From Clostridia bacterium (lineage in GTDB: Bacteria > Bacillota > Clostridia > UMGS1840 > HGM11507), in contig JAFQLQ010000002.1 of NCBI GenBank assembly GCA_017414505.1, positions 62,001 to 126,000 of the forward strand: 64,000 nt of DNA. Reading direction: 5' to 3'. Made by a program: the position numbers and the translations under genes. Below are positions 37,871 to 47,152 of this stretch, in pieces (position 1 is the stretch's first letter; each line of letters begins with the position of its first letter). The notes under the pieces are model-generated. The model saw only the letters and a program-made list of their open reading frames with translations. It did not search any database and had not been told where the DNA came from.

Positions 37871-38701
37871 ATGGATAAAAGATTAGCCTATAATATTTCT
37901 GTACAATTTTGTGATTCTCAAACCTCTGCTGTTCATCATCATGATTTTCTTGAGTTGGCATATGTAACCAACGGCAGTGCTCATCACACCATAAACGGAA
38001 AAAATATGATAATAAAAAAAGGTGATTATTTTATTATAGATTACAAAACTGTACACGGGTATCAGACAACAGGAAAAGATAAATTTGAAGTAATCAACTG
38101 TCTTTTTATGCCGGAATTTATAGACAGAACTCTTAAAAATTGCGAAGATTTCAATCAGGTTATAAACAGCTACATGCTGAAGTTCAGCTACGAAATAAAC
38201 AAAAATCCGGCAGACAGAATTTTTCATGATAAGGATAATAAAATATACAACCTTCTTATATCTATGCACAATGAATTTGAACGAAAATCACCGGGATTTG
38301 CAGAAATAATGCGTTGTAATCTTATAGAGATTTTTATACATACAATGCGAAAAGTAAGTCAGAAGAATGATAAATGCGATTACAGTTCTATAAGCAAGCA
38401 TATTATAAGTTATATCAACGAAAATTACATGAAAAAAATTACATTAACCGAAATTTGCAAAACAATGAATTTCAGTCTCCCCTACGCCAGCCGCAATTTT
38501 AAGCAAAACACCGGGATGACTTTTGAAAATTATTTACAAAAAGTCCGGGTGGAACAAAGCTGCAGACTGCTTGCCAACACCGATAAAAAGATTATAGAAA
38601 TTTCTCAGCTTGTAGGATACTCTGATGTTAAATTTTTCAATAAAATCTTTAAGAAAAACATTAATCTTACGCCTGCAGAATTCAGAAAAGTTCATAAATA
38701 A
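37871..38701 (+). CDS. AraC-family transcriptional regulator
   Basis: 276 residues: an N-terminal cupin (about 15-95, VHHHDFLELAYVTNG, HTINGKNMIIKKGDYFII) for a small ligand, and two C-terminal helix-turn-helix motifs (about 180-275) ending with the classic VGYSDVKFFNKIFKK-x-LTPAEFRK pattern. AAGGA precedes ATG 37871. It probably controls the upstream oxidoreductase or the sugar genes nearby; AraC proteins normally bind direct repeats, so the palindrome at 36722 may belong to another regulator. Confidence 0.9.
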   Translation: MDKRLAYNISVQFCDSQTSAVHHHDFLELAYVTNGSAHHTINGKNMIIKKGDYFIIDYKTVHGYQTTGKDKFEVINCLFMPEFIDRTLKNCEDFNQVINSYMLKFSYEINKNPADRIFHDKDNKIYNLLISMHNEFERKSPGFAEIMRCNLIEIFIHTMRKVSQKNDKCDYSSISKHIISYINENYMKKITLTEICKTMNFSLPYASRNFKQNTGMTFENYLQKVRVEQSCRLLANTDKKIIEISQLVGYSDVKFFNKIFKKNINLTPAEFRKVHK

Positions 38702-38705
38702 AAAC

Positions 38706-38956
38706 AAGGGCGTATCTCAATAAGCGATTTTTGATATGACACGCTGGCAGATGCCGAAAAAGGAAGGTATATTTCGTCAAAATGAATGCAGACAGTACTA
38801 AGGTACGGCAAGGCTCATTTTGGCGGAAAGCAGTGGACGTGTGTCTTTCACCCTCTCCGTCACTTCGTGACACCTCTCCCGGAGTGAGAGGCTTTTCACC
38901 GGCACTTTTTCATTGATAAATAATTTTTCTGCGGTAGACCGACTTTTTCGACAGTC
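38706..38956. repeat. Composite palindromic intergenic element
   Basis: About 250 bases without a gene, with base composition richer in G+C than its surroundings. It holds a long imperfect hairpin TTTCGTCAAAATGA / TCATTTTGGCGGAAA (38772-38785 and 38815-38829), then GTCACTTCGTGAC (38859-38871) and CCTCTC/GAGAGG (38873-38891), preceded by an imperfect inverted pair at 38710-38744 and followed by a short GACTTTTTCGACAGTC motif. The CCTCTCCGTCACTTCGTGAC block looks like dispersed repeats I associate with gut Clostridia. No transposase or coding potential is seen. Confidence 0.55.
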
Positions 38957-38957
38957 T

Positions 38958-38987
38958 GAAAGGGGCAGGAATTTTCCTGCCCCTTTC
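38958..38987. terminator. Strong hairpin between the repeat and the isomerase gene
   Basis: GAAAGGGGCAGGA and TCCTGCCCCTTTC form a perfect 13-base-pair stem with a 4-base loop four bases after the isomerase stop. A T run is lacking, but its position just after the leftward gene suggests termination or 3'-end protection. Confidence 0.65.
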
Positions 38988-38990
38988 AAT

Positions 38991-39854
38991 TTATGCATTT
39001 TCAAACATATCTGCCAATTTTTTTGCTGATGAAGCAAGATTTTTAATACCTTCAAATACATTTTCGCTTGTATAGTCACGAAGGTAACAATCTGCCTCCA
39101 AAGTAAAATATCCTTTATAATCTATTTCCTTTAATGCTTTTACAATACCGTCAAAGTCAATATCCATCGAAAACGGAATCTGATGAGAATCGTGCCATTT
39201 ATCATTATCGTGAAGATGAAGTGCCTGAAGTCTGCTGCCAAGCGCTTTTATCATCTGAACAGCAGATGTGCCTATTCCTTTCATTTCTGCGTGGCCTATA
39301 TCAAGGCAGGCTACGAAATAATCGTCGTTAACTGCATCAAGATGTCCGTTAAAGCTTTCTGGAGTAGCACACGCCGCAAAGGAAGCCTCGTCTTTATCTT
39401 TATCCCAGAACCACATATTTTCTGTTGCAATTTTAACATTACAGCCTTTTGCAAATTCCAGAAGCTCCATATACATTTCTGCATTTTTTTCAGGCCCGTC
39501 GGCATTGCAGGGATGAATTACACAAATCTCCCCTCCTGCTTCTGCAGTACATTCTATAGCTCTTTTAAGATAAGAACGGACAGTTGGATCACTGCTTGGA
39601 AACGGAGCGTGAGACTGATTACATTTAATACCGTTATCAAGTCCGATTTGTTTTAACTTTCTTGCAAATTTCAGATATTCACTACTGTTTAAAGGATGCG
39701 GCTTTTCAATGGGAGCTCTTTTTGTATGGTCGTATCTGCACATATCAAACATTGAGAAATCCCATGCATCAAAGCCTGCTTTTGCATAATATTCTATTGC
39801 TTTTTCCTCTCCTGTTATTCTTGATGCCGAAGCAATTTCTGTTGAAATTTTCAT
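38991..39854 (-). CDS. Sugar phosphate isomerase/epimerase (xylose isomerase-like TIM barrel)
   Basis: 287 residues from ATG 39854; AGAAAGG fits this start better than the upstream ATG at 39863. AP_endonuc_2/TIM-barrel family: GFDAWDFSMF, HPCNADGPEKN, ATENMWFWD with metal-binding Glu, CLDIGHAEMKG with Asp/His, LHLHDN and the final FTLEADCYL with Glu. These are the metal ligands of inosose/sugar epimerases. Substrate unknown; the Gfo/Idh/MocA gene nearby is a frequent partner of this family, though it is on the other strand. Confidence 0.87.
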   Translation of the reverse strand: MKISTEIASASRITGEEKAIEYYAKAGFDAWDFSMFDMCRYDHTKRAPIEKPHPLNSSEYLKFARKLKQIGLDNGIKCNQSHAPFPSSDPTVRSYLKRAIECTAEAGGEICVIHPCNADGPEKNAEMYMELLEFAKGCNVKIATENMWFWDKDKDEASFAACATPESFNGHLDAVNDDYFVACLDIGHAEMKGIGTSAVQMIKALGSRLQALHLHDNDKWHDSHQIPFSMDIDFDGIVKALKEIDYKGYFTLEADCYLRDYTSENVFEGIKNLASSAKKLADMFENA

Positions 39855-39869
39855 TTGTAACATACCTTT

Positions 39870-40655
39870 CTAATATTCTTCCCAGGGGATTGGTTTTCCA
39901 AGAATTTTTTTAATGTATCTTTTAAGCATATATACTCTTCTGCCGGATACAAGATTTTCAAAGTCGCTAAAGCTCTGACTTCTGTAAACACCTATACGGT
40001 GAATATTGCTTAATTTTTTGTTATCCTTAAAGCTTGCTGTGGTATATTGATAATCATAATATTTCGATGCTGTTTTCCGTATTTTTTCGTTGGCAAAGCC
40101 GTAGGGATAGGAAATGGCATTTACTTCTTTGCCTGTAATTTCCTTAAGAATTTTTTTCGGCATAAAAAGCTCTGCATCAGCCTGAGTATCCGGAATTTTT
40201 GTTAAATCCACATGGGAATACCCGTGACTTCCGAAGCTAACAAGTCCGCTTTCCGACATTTCCTTAATCTGCTTAGCAGTAAGAAATCCTTCGTTGCCTA
40301 TATTTTCCGCAATCATAAAAATTGTGGCTTTAACATTATATTTTTTAAGCACAGGGAAAACATTGTAGTAATTATCCTCATAACCGTCGTCAAAAGTGAT
40401 TATTATATTATTTTCGTCCCGTTCAAACTCATCTGCAAAAAGAGTTTTATATCCGTTTTCGGCAATGTATTTTATCTGCTTTTCAAACTCCCCGGGCTTT
40501 ATGCTGAGTTCAGGATAGGCTTTATCAAAAAGTGCCTCGTCGCTTACGCTGTGATACATAAAGCACGGAGTTACGGTATCCTCAAAAAAAACCGTTAAAA
40601 CGCTGAATACAAAAAGCAGAAGCACTGCAATTGCCGCAATGATTTTTATCTTCAT
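39870..40655 (-). CDS. Polysaccharide deacetylase family protein
   Basis: 261 residues. One N-terminal hydrophobic helix (about 3-24) anchors or exports it. NodB-fold motifs: catalytic ITFDDGYEDNY (DD), the metal histidines in SHGYSHVDL, and SYPYGFANEKI. Likely removes N-acetyl groups from peptidoglycan or an extracellular polysaccharide. Located between the isomerase and spoIIP genes; a spore-cortex or envelope role is possible but not shown. Confidence 0.88.
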   Translation of the reverse strand: MKIKIIAAIAVLLLFVFSVLTVFFEDTVTPCFMYHSVSDEALFDKAYPELSIKPGEFEKQIKYIAENGYKTLFADEFERDENNIIITFDDGYEDNYYNVFPVLKKYNVKATIFMIAENIGNEGFLTAKQIKEMSESGLVSFGSHGYSHVDLTKIPDTQADAELFMPKKILKEITGKEVNAISYPYGFANEKIRKTASKYYDYQYTTASFKDNKKLSNIHRIGVYRSQSFSDFENLVSGRRVYMLKRYIKKILGKPIPWEEY

Positions 40656-40710
40656 ATATGTCTCCGTTTTTTTATTTTATTCTATCATATCACATATTAA
40701 ATTGCAATAT

Positions 40711-41841
40711 TTAATTTAAAGAATTAATAACATTACTTATTGCCTGAGCTGAATATTTTCCTGCAAGAATTGCTTCCTCAAGGCTGTTTCCGTGTGTGCC
40801 CACTTCCAGAATAAGAGAGCCGTAGCTTTTATGCTGATTAAAACGCTCCGTTCTTAAATTTATGGGGCGTGCAAGCTTGGGATAAACGCCGTTGATTGCC
40901 TGCTGGCATTTTACGGCAAGCTTTAAATTTTCCCTCCAGTTATCGTGGGAAAGTCCGCTTTCATTTGTTCCCACAACAAACATAACCTGAGCTGTTTCCT
41001 GATTATTGATATCAGCCGAAACCTTAACCGGAGTTCCGTCATCTTTCGTTATGGCATCACGGTGAACATCAAGAACTATATTAATGCTCGGATTTTCGTT
41101 AAGCACCTGAGTTATCGTTTCGAGGGCTTTGCCGTAGGAATTATTATATTTGGGAATATCGTGCATTATTTCAGAATGTATTACAGAAATTCCGTTTTGC
41201 TCAAAAACTGCCTTCATTTCCCTTCCCACCCGCACAATATTGTTGTTTATATCAACATTTCTTGCAGTTGGGTTAAAGGCTTCGCTTCCGTGAGTATGAA
41301 TAATAAGAATCTGCGGTACATCTGTTCTTTTTGTTATTTTAAGAGGTTCATTATAAAGGGCGTTTACATCAACCTGATAGCTTGTTTCGTTTTTTACAGT
41401 TACGCCCATTTGCTCCAGCGCTCCGCCGTTTTGGTTAACGGGATTTACGGTGGTTTGCGCTACCGGCGGCGGTTCTGCCGAAACGGGTTCTTCATGTACA
41501 GTTTTTTGGGGTGCAGTTTCTTTTTTTTCAGGCTGTTGTTTTACTGCAATCGCAGTAAAATTTTCCTTCATAATTTCAACGGGATTTTCTATATCAATCA
41601 TTGCAAATGCAGAAATTACTTTAATAATACTGTCATATGTCTTGTCCTTTTCGGATGAAAGCAGTGGTATTACTGTAAAAAGAGCTGTTTTATCATTGAA
41701 ATATCCCATATAAAGCTTCTGAAAAAAATTTATGAAAGCACCGGAAGATATTATATTTACTATAACCAGCGAACTTAGCGCAACAAGAGAAACTGCGGTG
41801 AATTTTCTGAGATTGAAAAAATATGTTTTTACAGGCTTCAT
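40711..41841 (-). CDS. spoIIP: Stage II sporulation protein P
   Basis: 376 residues. N-terminal transmembrane helix (about 12-35), a proline/glutamate-rich linker (about 95-140), and the SpoIIP amidase/endopeptidase domain (about 170-370) with ILIIHTHGSEAFNP, VLDVHRDAI and SLILEVGTHGNSLEEA. In sporulating cells it degrades septal peptidoglycan with SpoIID and SpoIIM to drive engulfment. This is the clearest sign that the organism forms endospores. Upstream bases are AT-rich and include a CATAAATT that could be part of a sigma-E promoter, unproven. Confidence 0.95.
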   Translation of the reverse strand: MKPVKTYFFNLRKFTAVSLVALSSLVIVNIISSGAFINFFQKLYMGYFNDKTALFTVIPLLSSEKDKTYDSIIKVISAFAMIDIENPVEIMKENFTAIAVKQQPEKKETAPQKTVHEEPVSAEPPPVAQTTVNPVNQNGGALEQMGVTVKNETSYQVDVNALYNEPLKITKRTDVPQILIIHTHGSEAFNPTARNVDINNNIVRVGREMKAVFEQNGISVIHSEIMHDIPKYNNSYGKALETITQVLNENPSINIVLDVHRDAITKDDGTPVKVSADINNQETAQVMFVVGTNESGLSHDNWRENLKLAVKCQQAINGVYPKLARPINLRTERFNQHKSYGSLILEVGTHGNSLEEAILAGKYSAQAISNVINSLN

Positions 41842-41907
41842 TGTCTTATGTTCCTTTCGCTTTATTTATACAATTTATGAAATTAAAATATATTTTATTC
41901 GGGTTAA

Positions 41908-41936
41908 TTGACAAGAATAAAATAAAGTGATAAAAT
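41908..41936 (+). promoter_or_regulatory. Promoter of the HD-domain gene
   Basis: TTGACA (41908-41913) and TAAAAT (41931-41936) with 17-base spacer, 28 bases upstream of the start. Confidence 0.75.
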
Positions 41937-41964
41937 TAAATAAACAAAGTTTAAGGAGAGAAAT

Positions 41965-42624
41965 ATGCTTACATACAACGATATAAAAAACAACGAAGCA
42001 ATAAAAACCTATATATCAAAAGCAGATGAAACTCTTATTGCGCTTGGTTACACCGAGCATTCCTTTGCACATGTAACAAAGGTTGCAGAAGCAGTTAAAT
42101 ACATTCTTGAAACGCTTGGATACGATGAACACACAATTGAGCTTGCACAGATTGCGGCACATATGCACGATATAGGAAATTTAATTAACCGTGACGAACA
42201 CGCTCAGAGCGGTGCTGTCATGGCATTTCGAATACTTGACAAGCTTGGAATGGATGCCGAAGATACTGCGGTAATTATTTCTGCAATAGGCAATCACGAT
42301 GAAGGAACAGGTGTGCCGGTAAACACCGTTGCAGCGGCACTTATTCTCGGGGATAAAAGCGACGTAAGAAGAACAAGGGTAAGAAACAGCGATATTGCAT
42401 CCTTTGATATTCACGACAGAGTTAATTACTCGGTTGAAAGCTCCGAAATAAAAATCAGCGATGATAAAAAATCCATAACGCTTAATCTTGTAATTGATGC
42501 AAGATACAGTTCCGTTATGGACTACTTTGAAATATTCATGCAGAGAATGATTATGTGCAGAAAGGCTGCCGAAAAGCTTTGTTTAAGCTTTAAGCTTGTT
42601 ATGAATGGTCAGCAGTTACTCTAA
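41965..42624 (+). CDS. HD-domain phosphohydrolase
   Basis: 219 residues. Metal-binding HD motif in AAHMHDIGNLINRDEHAQSG-type segment (HMHDIG about 71-76, with later H and D in GNHDEGTG and DKSDVRRT). Substrate unknown; nucleotides or phosphorylated sugars are usual. GGAGAG precedes ATG 41965. It converges on hemW with a four-base 3' overlap and no terminator between them. Confidence 0.87.
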   Translation: MLTYNDIKNNEAIKTYISKADETLIALGYTEHSFAHVTKVAEAVKYILETLGYDEHTIELAQIAAHMHDIGNLINRDEHAQSGAVMAFRILDKLGMDAEDTAVIISAIGNHDEGTGVPVNTVAAALILGDKSDVRRTRVRNSDIASFDIHDRVNYSVESSEIKISDDKKSITLNLVIDARYSSVMDYFEIFMQRMIMCRKAAEKLCLSFKLVMNGQQLL

Positions 42625-43730
42625 ACAAAATCACTCAAAATATAATTGGAAACCTCAATTCCCTTTTCCGAAAGTCTGAAGCCTTTATCTGTTTTTTCAA
42701 TCAGATGAAGGCTTATATATTTATCTAAAACGGGTTTAAAATAATTGTAAAAGTCGATTCCGAGACGTTTTTTTACGTTATTTATATCAATTCCTTCGGT
42801 TAACCGAAATCCGGTTATGGCATAATCCTTAATGAGCTCCTCAGGAGTTTCTGCTTGATAGCTTTCAAGGGGAAGCTCGTTATTTTCAAGCATAGAAATA
42901 TATTTTTTCATATCCGATGTATTGAAAAATCTTGAATTTTCAAAAAATGAATGTGAATTAAGCCCCAGACCTATATAATTTTCAAGCTTCCAGTATTTAA
43001 TATTATGCCTGCACTCCATTCCTTCTTTTGCGTAATTTGATATTTCGTACTGACGGTAGCCGTTTTCAGAAAGGACTTTTTTTGCAAGATTATACATTTC
43101 TCTTTCCGTTTCTTCATCCGGAAATTCACTTTCAGAAAGCTTTGCAATGGGAGTGTTTTCCTCAACGATAAGCGAATATGCGGAAATATGCAAAGGATTT
43201 AAAAAAACGGCTGATTTTAAAGTGTTTTCAAAGCTTTTTAACGTTTGTCCGGGAAGCCCGAACATAAGGTCAAGATTGAAGTTTAAAAAGCCCAGTTTTT
43301 TTATCATTTCAACACTTTTAAAAACCTCATCCGACGAATGTATTCTGCCTATTTTTTCAAGCTCAGCATCGTTTAATGACTGAACTCCGAGACTTATTCT
43401 GTTAACACCGCTTTTTTTATAAATTTCAAGCTTTTTTTCGGTTAAAGTTCCGGGATTTGCTTCCAGAGTAATTTCTGCAAAAGAAGATAACGGAAGCATT
43501 TTTAAAATTTCCGAAATATACTCTGCATCAACACTGCTTGGTGTTCCTCCACCTATAAAAACGGTGTCGCATTCACAGTTTTTAAGCATCATTTTTCTTA
43601 AACTTATTTCTTTATAAAGTGCGTCAAAATATTCCCTCTTGCAATTAACACTATCAAAGGAAACAAAGTCACAGTATGCACATTTTTTCACACAAAAAGG
43701 TATATGAATATAAATTCCCGTTTTTTTCAT
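42621..43730 (-). CDS. hemW: Radical SAM heme chaperone HemW
   Basis: 369 residues from ATG 43730 (GGTGA upstream, overlapping the comF end). Radical SAM motif C-x3-C-x2-C in HIPFCVKKCAYCDF at the N-terminus, GGGTPSSVDAEYI, and EANPGTLT; the C-terminal HemN-like extension is present (about 290-369). Family members bind heme and insert it into proteins; it is often misnamed HemN. Last gene of a recD2-comF-hemW transcript. Confidence 0.92.
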   Translation of the reverse strand: MKKTGIYIHIPFCVKKCAYCDFVSFDSVNCKREYFDALYKEISLRKMMLKNCECDTVFIGGGTPSSVDAEYISEILKMLPLSSFAEITLEANPGTLTEKKLEIYKKSGVNRISLGVQSLNDAELEKIGRIHSSDEVFKSVEMIKKLGFLNFNLDLMFGLPGQTLKSFENTLKSAVFLNPLHISAYSLIVEENTPIAKLSESEFPDEETEREMYNLAKKVLSENGYRQYEISNYAKEGMECRHNIKYWKLENYIGLGLNSHSFFENSRFFNTSDMKKYISMLENNELPLESYQAETPEELIKDYAITGFRLTEGIDINNVKKRLGIDFYNYFKPVLDKYISLHLIEKTDKGFRLSEKGIEVSNYILSDFV

Positions 43731-43731
43731 G

Positions 43732-44472
43732 TTATTCACCCGAAACTGCAAATACAGCTACATAAACCGATAACGCACCGTTCTTTTTAAGCTCGCCTGC
43801 AATTTCGCTCGCTGTTGCACCGGTAGTCATAACGTCATCAACTATAAGTATATTTTTGCCCTTTATCAACTTTCTGAATTTTCTTTTTACTTTAAACACA
43901 CCTTTTACATTTATAAAACGCATTCCCTTTGTCATCAGGCTTTGTTTGGGATTCTGGCGTGTTTTTACAATTGCACCTTTTAAAACCTTCTTTTTGTAAT
44001 GCTTGCCGATTCTCACAGCAACAAGCCTTGTCTGATTATATCCTCTTTCAAAAAATGTGGATAAATTCACAGGAGGATATACCAGAAAATCGTATTCAGG
44101 AACTCCGGCTCTGTCCATCGCTTCTATCATATAATCTGAAACGTATTTATTCAGAAACATCTGTTTTCTGAATTTAAATTTATGTATAAGATTTCTTACC
44201 CCCTCCGAATATTCAAAACAGGGATAAGAAGCATCAAAATGTATATTATTTTTTGCGCAATTGGTACATACTTTGTTATTGCCGTAGCCACCGATTTTTC
44301 TGCCGCATATCAGACATTTGCTTTCGTTTTCTTTAGTTTTAAAAATTTTTTCTCTGCATTTATCGCAACAGTATTCATTTCCGAAAAAACTAAGCTTCCT
44401 GTCGCAGAAAATACAGTTATGCGGAAACAAAATATTAATAATCATATTAAAAAACGGGATATTTCTGTTCAT
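43732..44472 (-). CDS. comFC: ComF family phosphoribosyltransferase-like protein
   Basis: 246 residues. An N-terminal double zinc ribbon (CIFC, CCDKC, CLICGR, CTNC; residues about 20-75) followed by a phosphoribosyltransferase fold with GYNQTRLVA and the PRPP loop ILIVDDVMTTGATASE (about 208-223). ComFC-type proteins aid DNA uptake and transformation in competent bacteria. Its start lies within the end of recD2 (26 bases) without a clear ribosome site; ATG 44445 is an alternative. Confidence 0.9.
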   Translation of the reverse strand: MNRNIPFFNMIINILFPHNCIFCDRKLSFFGNEYCCDKCREKIFKTKENESKCLICGRKIGGYGNNKVCTNCAKNNIHFDASYPCFEYSEGVRNLIHKFKFRKQMFLNKYVSDYMIEAMDRAGVPEYDFLVYPPVNLSTFFERGYNQTRLVAVRIGKHYKKKVLKGAIVKTRQNPKQSLMTKGMRFINVKGVFKVKRKFRKLIKGKNILIVDDVMTTGATASEIAGELKKNGALSVYVAVFAVSGE

Positions 44473-46663
44473 TTTTAAGTTTTTCCTTTAACCCCGAAAA
44501 TCTTTCGGTTTCTTTATCGTTATCTATCATTTTTCTTATACAGTCATCGCTTCCGACGATAACCACAAGACTTTTTGCTCTTGTTACCGCAGTATATAAA
44601 AGATTGTTATACAAAAGTGTTTCCGGCCCGTATAAAAGAGGAAGAATAACTGCATCAAATTCCGAGCCCTGACTTTTATGAACAGTTATTGCATAGGCAA
44701 GCTCCATATCCTCAAGCTTGGAAAAATCGCACTCTGCCACTCGTCCGTCATAAAATTTAACAGTATAAGTCTCTCTGTCAAAATCAATTTTCTGAATAAC
44801 ACCCGTATCGCCGTTATAAACTCCCATACCTTTTTCGCCGTCTTCCGCTTCCCATTCAAGCTCGTAGTTGTTCTTGGTCTGAATAATGCGGTCACCCTCA
44901 CGGTAAATATAATTGCCGTATTTCCTTTCGTTTTTACCCGTCATTTTAGGATTAACAACTGCCTGAATTGTGTTGTTTAGATTAATTGTTCCAAGAACCG
45001 ATTTTTTCATAGGCGCAAGAATCTGAATAGAGGCATCCGCTTTATTTCCGAGAAATCCGCTTATTCTGCCCCTGTATAGCGACAACACCTCGGCAATAAC
45101 ATCATTTGAAGTGTTTTTTCTCACCATAAAGAAATCCATATCCTTTTTATTTACTGTGGGGTATTCTTTTTTCAGCATTTTATGGGCATTTACAACAATC
45201 AGACTTTCTTTTTCCTGACGGAAAATTTCGTTAAGATAAACACAGGGCACTACTCCCGAAGCAATTATATCCTTAAGCACATTACCCGCCCCGACTGACG
45301 GAAGCTGATTGATATCACCCACAAGAACAAGTCTTGTTCCGGATTTTATGGCTTTTAAAAGCGCGTTGAAAAGAATAATATCTACCATACTCATCTCGTC
45401 AACAATTATAATATCGGCTTTTATGGGATTTTCTTCGTTTTTGGCAAATTTATCTCCCGAACCCGAAAAGGTTACTTCAAGCAAGCGGTGAATTGTTTTT
45501 GCTTCTCTTTTACAAACCTCGCTCATTCTCTTTGCAGCTCTGCCGGTAGGTGCAGTTAAAACAACCTTTTTACCCATTGCTTCCAGAATGGAAATAATAC
45601 TGTTTATTACAGTGGTTTTTCCTGTGCCGGGCCCGCCGGTTATTACAGCCATATTGTTTTCAAGCACGGTTTTTACCGCCTGTTTCTGATTTTCTGCAAG
45701 AACAATGTTATCAAGCTTTTCTATATCTTCAAAAACCGATGCATAATAAAGCTTTTTCTTTGTATGATTATTAAGCATATAAATTTTATTTGCCGTATTC
45801 ATTTCGGCATAATAATATACGGGAAGATAATATTTTACCTCTTCTCCGCTTGTTTCCTTTATAAGCTCAGCATCTGTTGCAAGAGAAATTATTGCATTGG
45901 AAACCTCTGTAAGACTTACTCCTAAAATTTCCGAAGCAAAGCTTTCCAGATATTCTTCATTAAGATAAGTGTGACCGTTAAGTGCCGCACGGGCAAGCGA
46001 ATATTTTATTCCTGCACGTATTCTCCGGGGAGAATTTTTTGTTACTCCCATATTCTCCGCCATTGTATCGGCAGTTTTAAAACCGATGCCTTCCACACTG
46101 TCACATAAAATATAGGGATTGTTTTCTATTTTCGCAACCGCACCAATCCCCAGCGAACGGTTTATTTTAACTGCAAGATTTATGGAAAGTCCGTATTTCT
46201 GCAAAAACACAACAAGATCCTGAACACCTTTTTTCTCCCGGTAGCTTTCACCCATTTCAATCGCCTTAAGATAGGAAATTCCCTTTATTTCCGATAATCT
46301 TTCTGCTTCATTTTCAAGTATATCCAAGCTACGTTCACCAAAACGGTCGACTATTTTTTTTGCTGTTACTGCTCTTATACCTTTAATCAACCCCGAAGAT
46401 AAGAAATTTAAAATTGCCTGACGGCTTTTAGGCTGAGTTCTCTCCACAAGCTCCGCACGAAACTGCTCGCCGTATTCGCTGTGAACTGTGTGTTTTCCGA
46501 TTACCTTAAGACTTTCCCCTTCGTACAAATAAGGAAGTATGCCAACAACGGTTATGTTTTTTTCCAGAGTCAGAAAATCCATAACCGTATAGCCGGTATC
46601 TTCGTTTGCGTATATTATTTCTTCAACAATACCTTCAATGCTTTCGTAATTTTCTTCGGGCAT
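44447..46663 (-). CDS. recD2: ATP-dependent RecD2-type DNA helicase
   Basis: 738 residues. N-terminal OB/HhH region (about 1-190), Walker A GGPGTGKTTVINSI (about 346-359), DEMSMVD (motif II), and the C-terminal UvrD-like part with AITVHKSQGSEFDAVILP. This is the long RecD2 form that acts without RecBC, a 5'-3' helicase in DNA repair. Six bases downstream of the small membrane protein gene. Confidence 0.95.
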   Translation of the reverse strand: MPEENYESIEGIVEEIIYANEDTGYTVMDFLTLEKNITVVGILPYLYEGESLKVIGKHTVHSEYGEQFRAELVERTQPKSRQAILNFLSSGLIKGIRAVTAKKIVDRFGERSLDILENEAERLSEIKGISYLKAIEMGESYREKKGVQDLVVFLQKYGLSINLAVKINRSLGIGAVAKIENNPYILCDSVEGIGFKTADTMAENMGVTKNSPRRIRAGIKYSLARAALNGHTYLNEEYLESFASEILGVSLTEVSNAIISLATDAELIKETSGEEVKYYLPVYYYAEMNTANKIYMLNNHTKKKLYYASVFEDIEKLDNIVLAENQKQAVKTVLENNMAVITGGPGTGKTTVINSIISILEAMGKKVVLTAPTGRAAKRMSEVCKREAKTIHRLLEVTFSGSGDKFAKNEENPIKADIIIVDEMSMVDIILFNALLKAIKSGTRLVLVGDINQLPSVGAGNVLKDIIASGVVPCVYLNEIFRQEKESLIVVNAHKMLKKEYPTVNKKDMDFFMVRKNTSNDVIAEVLSLYRGRISGFLGNKADASIQILAPMKKSVLGTINLNNTIQAVVNPKMTGKNERKYGNYIYREGDRIIQTKNNYELEWEAEDGEKGMGVYNGDTGVIQKIDFDRETYTVKFYDGRVAECDFSKLEDMELAYAITVHKSQGSEFDAVILPLLYGPETLLYNNLLYTAVTRAKSLVVIVGSDDCIRKMIDNDKETERFSGLKEKLKNEQKYPVF

Positions 46664-46669
46664 ATTTTT

Positions 46670-47026
46670 TTACAAATTGCTCTCCATATCTTTAAGCAAT
46701 TCTTTCCTTTCCATAATCTTTATTCCCCCGTCTTCACGGGCGATTCTTTTTGCTATTTCTTTAGTTTTATCCGTCGAATCAAAATCAAGGATTATAAGCC
46801 GTCTGTCCGCAATTCCCGTATCATTTTTAAGCGCCTTCCACATCAGCGCCCGTGCAATTGCCTCAATACGGTCTTCCTCGTTTTTCACACCTACAATAGT
46901 GTAAATAACCTTATCCCTTAAAATGTTAAGGTCGTAGGAAAAATCCCACACATAGCAGATAAACTGCACAAGTCCGTAAACAGCAAAAAAGCTTATAATT
47001 GTGTAACCAATAATCTGCAAAACCAT
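46670..47026 (-). CDS. Small membrane protein of unknown function
   Basis: 118 residues. One transmembrane helix at about 4-26, then a short alpha/beta part with RRLIILDFDSTDKTKEIAKRI (about 74-94). The D-x-D-S-T-D-x-T pattern is reminiscent of the nucleotide-sugar loop of family-2 glycosyltransferases, but the protein is far too short for that enzyme. I do not recognise the family. GGAGGTG precedes ATG 47026; first gene of the recD2 operon. Confidence 0.65.
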   Translation of the reverse strand: MVLQIIGYTIISFFAVYGLVQFICYVWDFSYDLNILRDKVIYTIVGVKNEEDRIEAIARALMWKALKNDTGIADRRLIILDFDSTDKTKEIAKRIAREDGGIKIMERKELLKDMESNL

Positions 47027-47045
47027 ATGTAAATAACACCTCCAT

Positions 47046-47074
47046 ATTATATTATAGTTAAAAGCTTATGTAAA
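47046..47074 (-). promoter_or_regulatory. Promoter of the small membrane protein-recD2-comFC-hemW operon
   Basis: TTTACA (47069-47074) and TATAAT (47046-47051) on the minus strand with 17-base spacer; a second overlapping TATAAT occupies 47051-47056. Confidence 0.65.
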
Positions 47075-47152
47075 GGTGTTATTTAAAATTTAAAATCATT
47101 CTTAATTATTTTGTTTCAAACGATTTCCTTACGAAAGTCCTGCAGCTTTATA

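Noticed and set aside
38682-39079. Open frames crossing the palindromic repeat
   Set aside because: They have no ribosome site and their translations are low-complexity readings of the hairpins or of the end of the isomerase gene.
40945-41658. A 237-codon open frame opposite spoIIP
   Set aside because: Antisense to a well-supported gene, cysteine/phenylalanine-rich translation without motifs or start signals.
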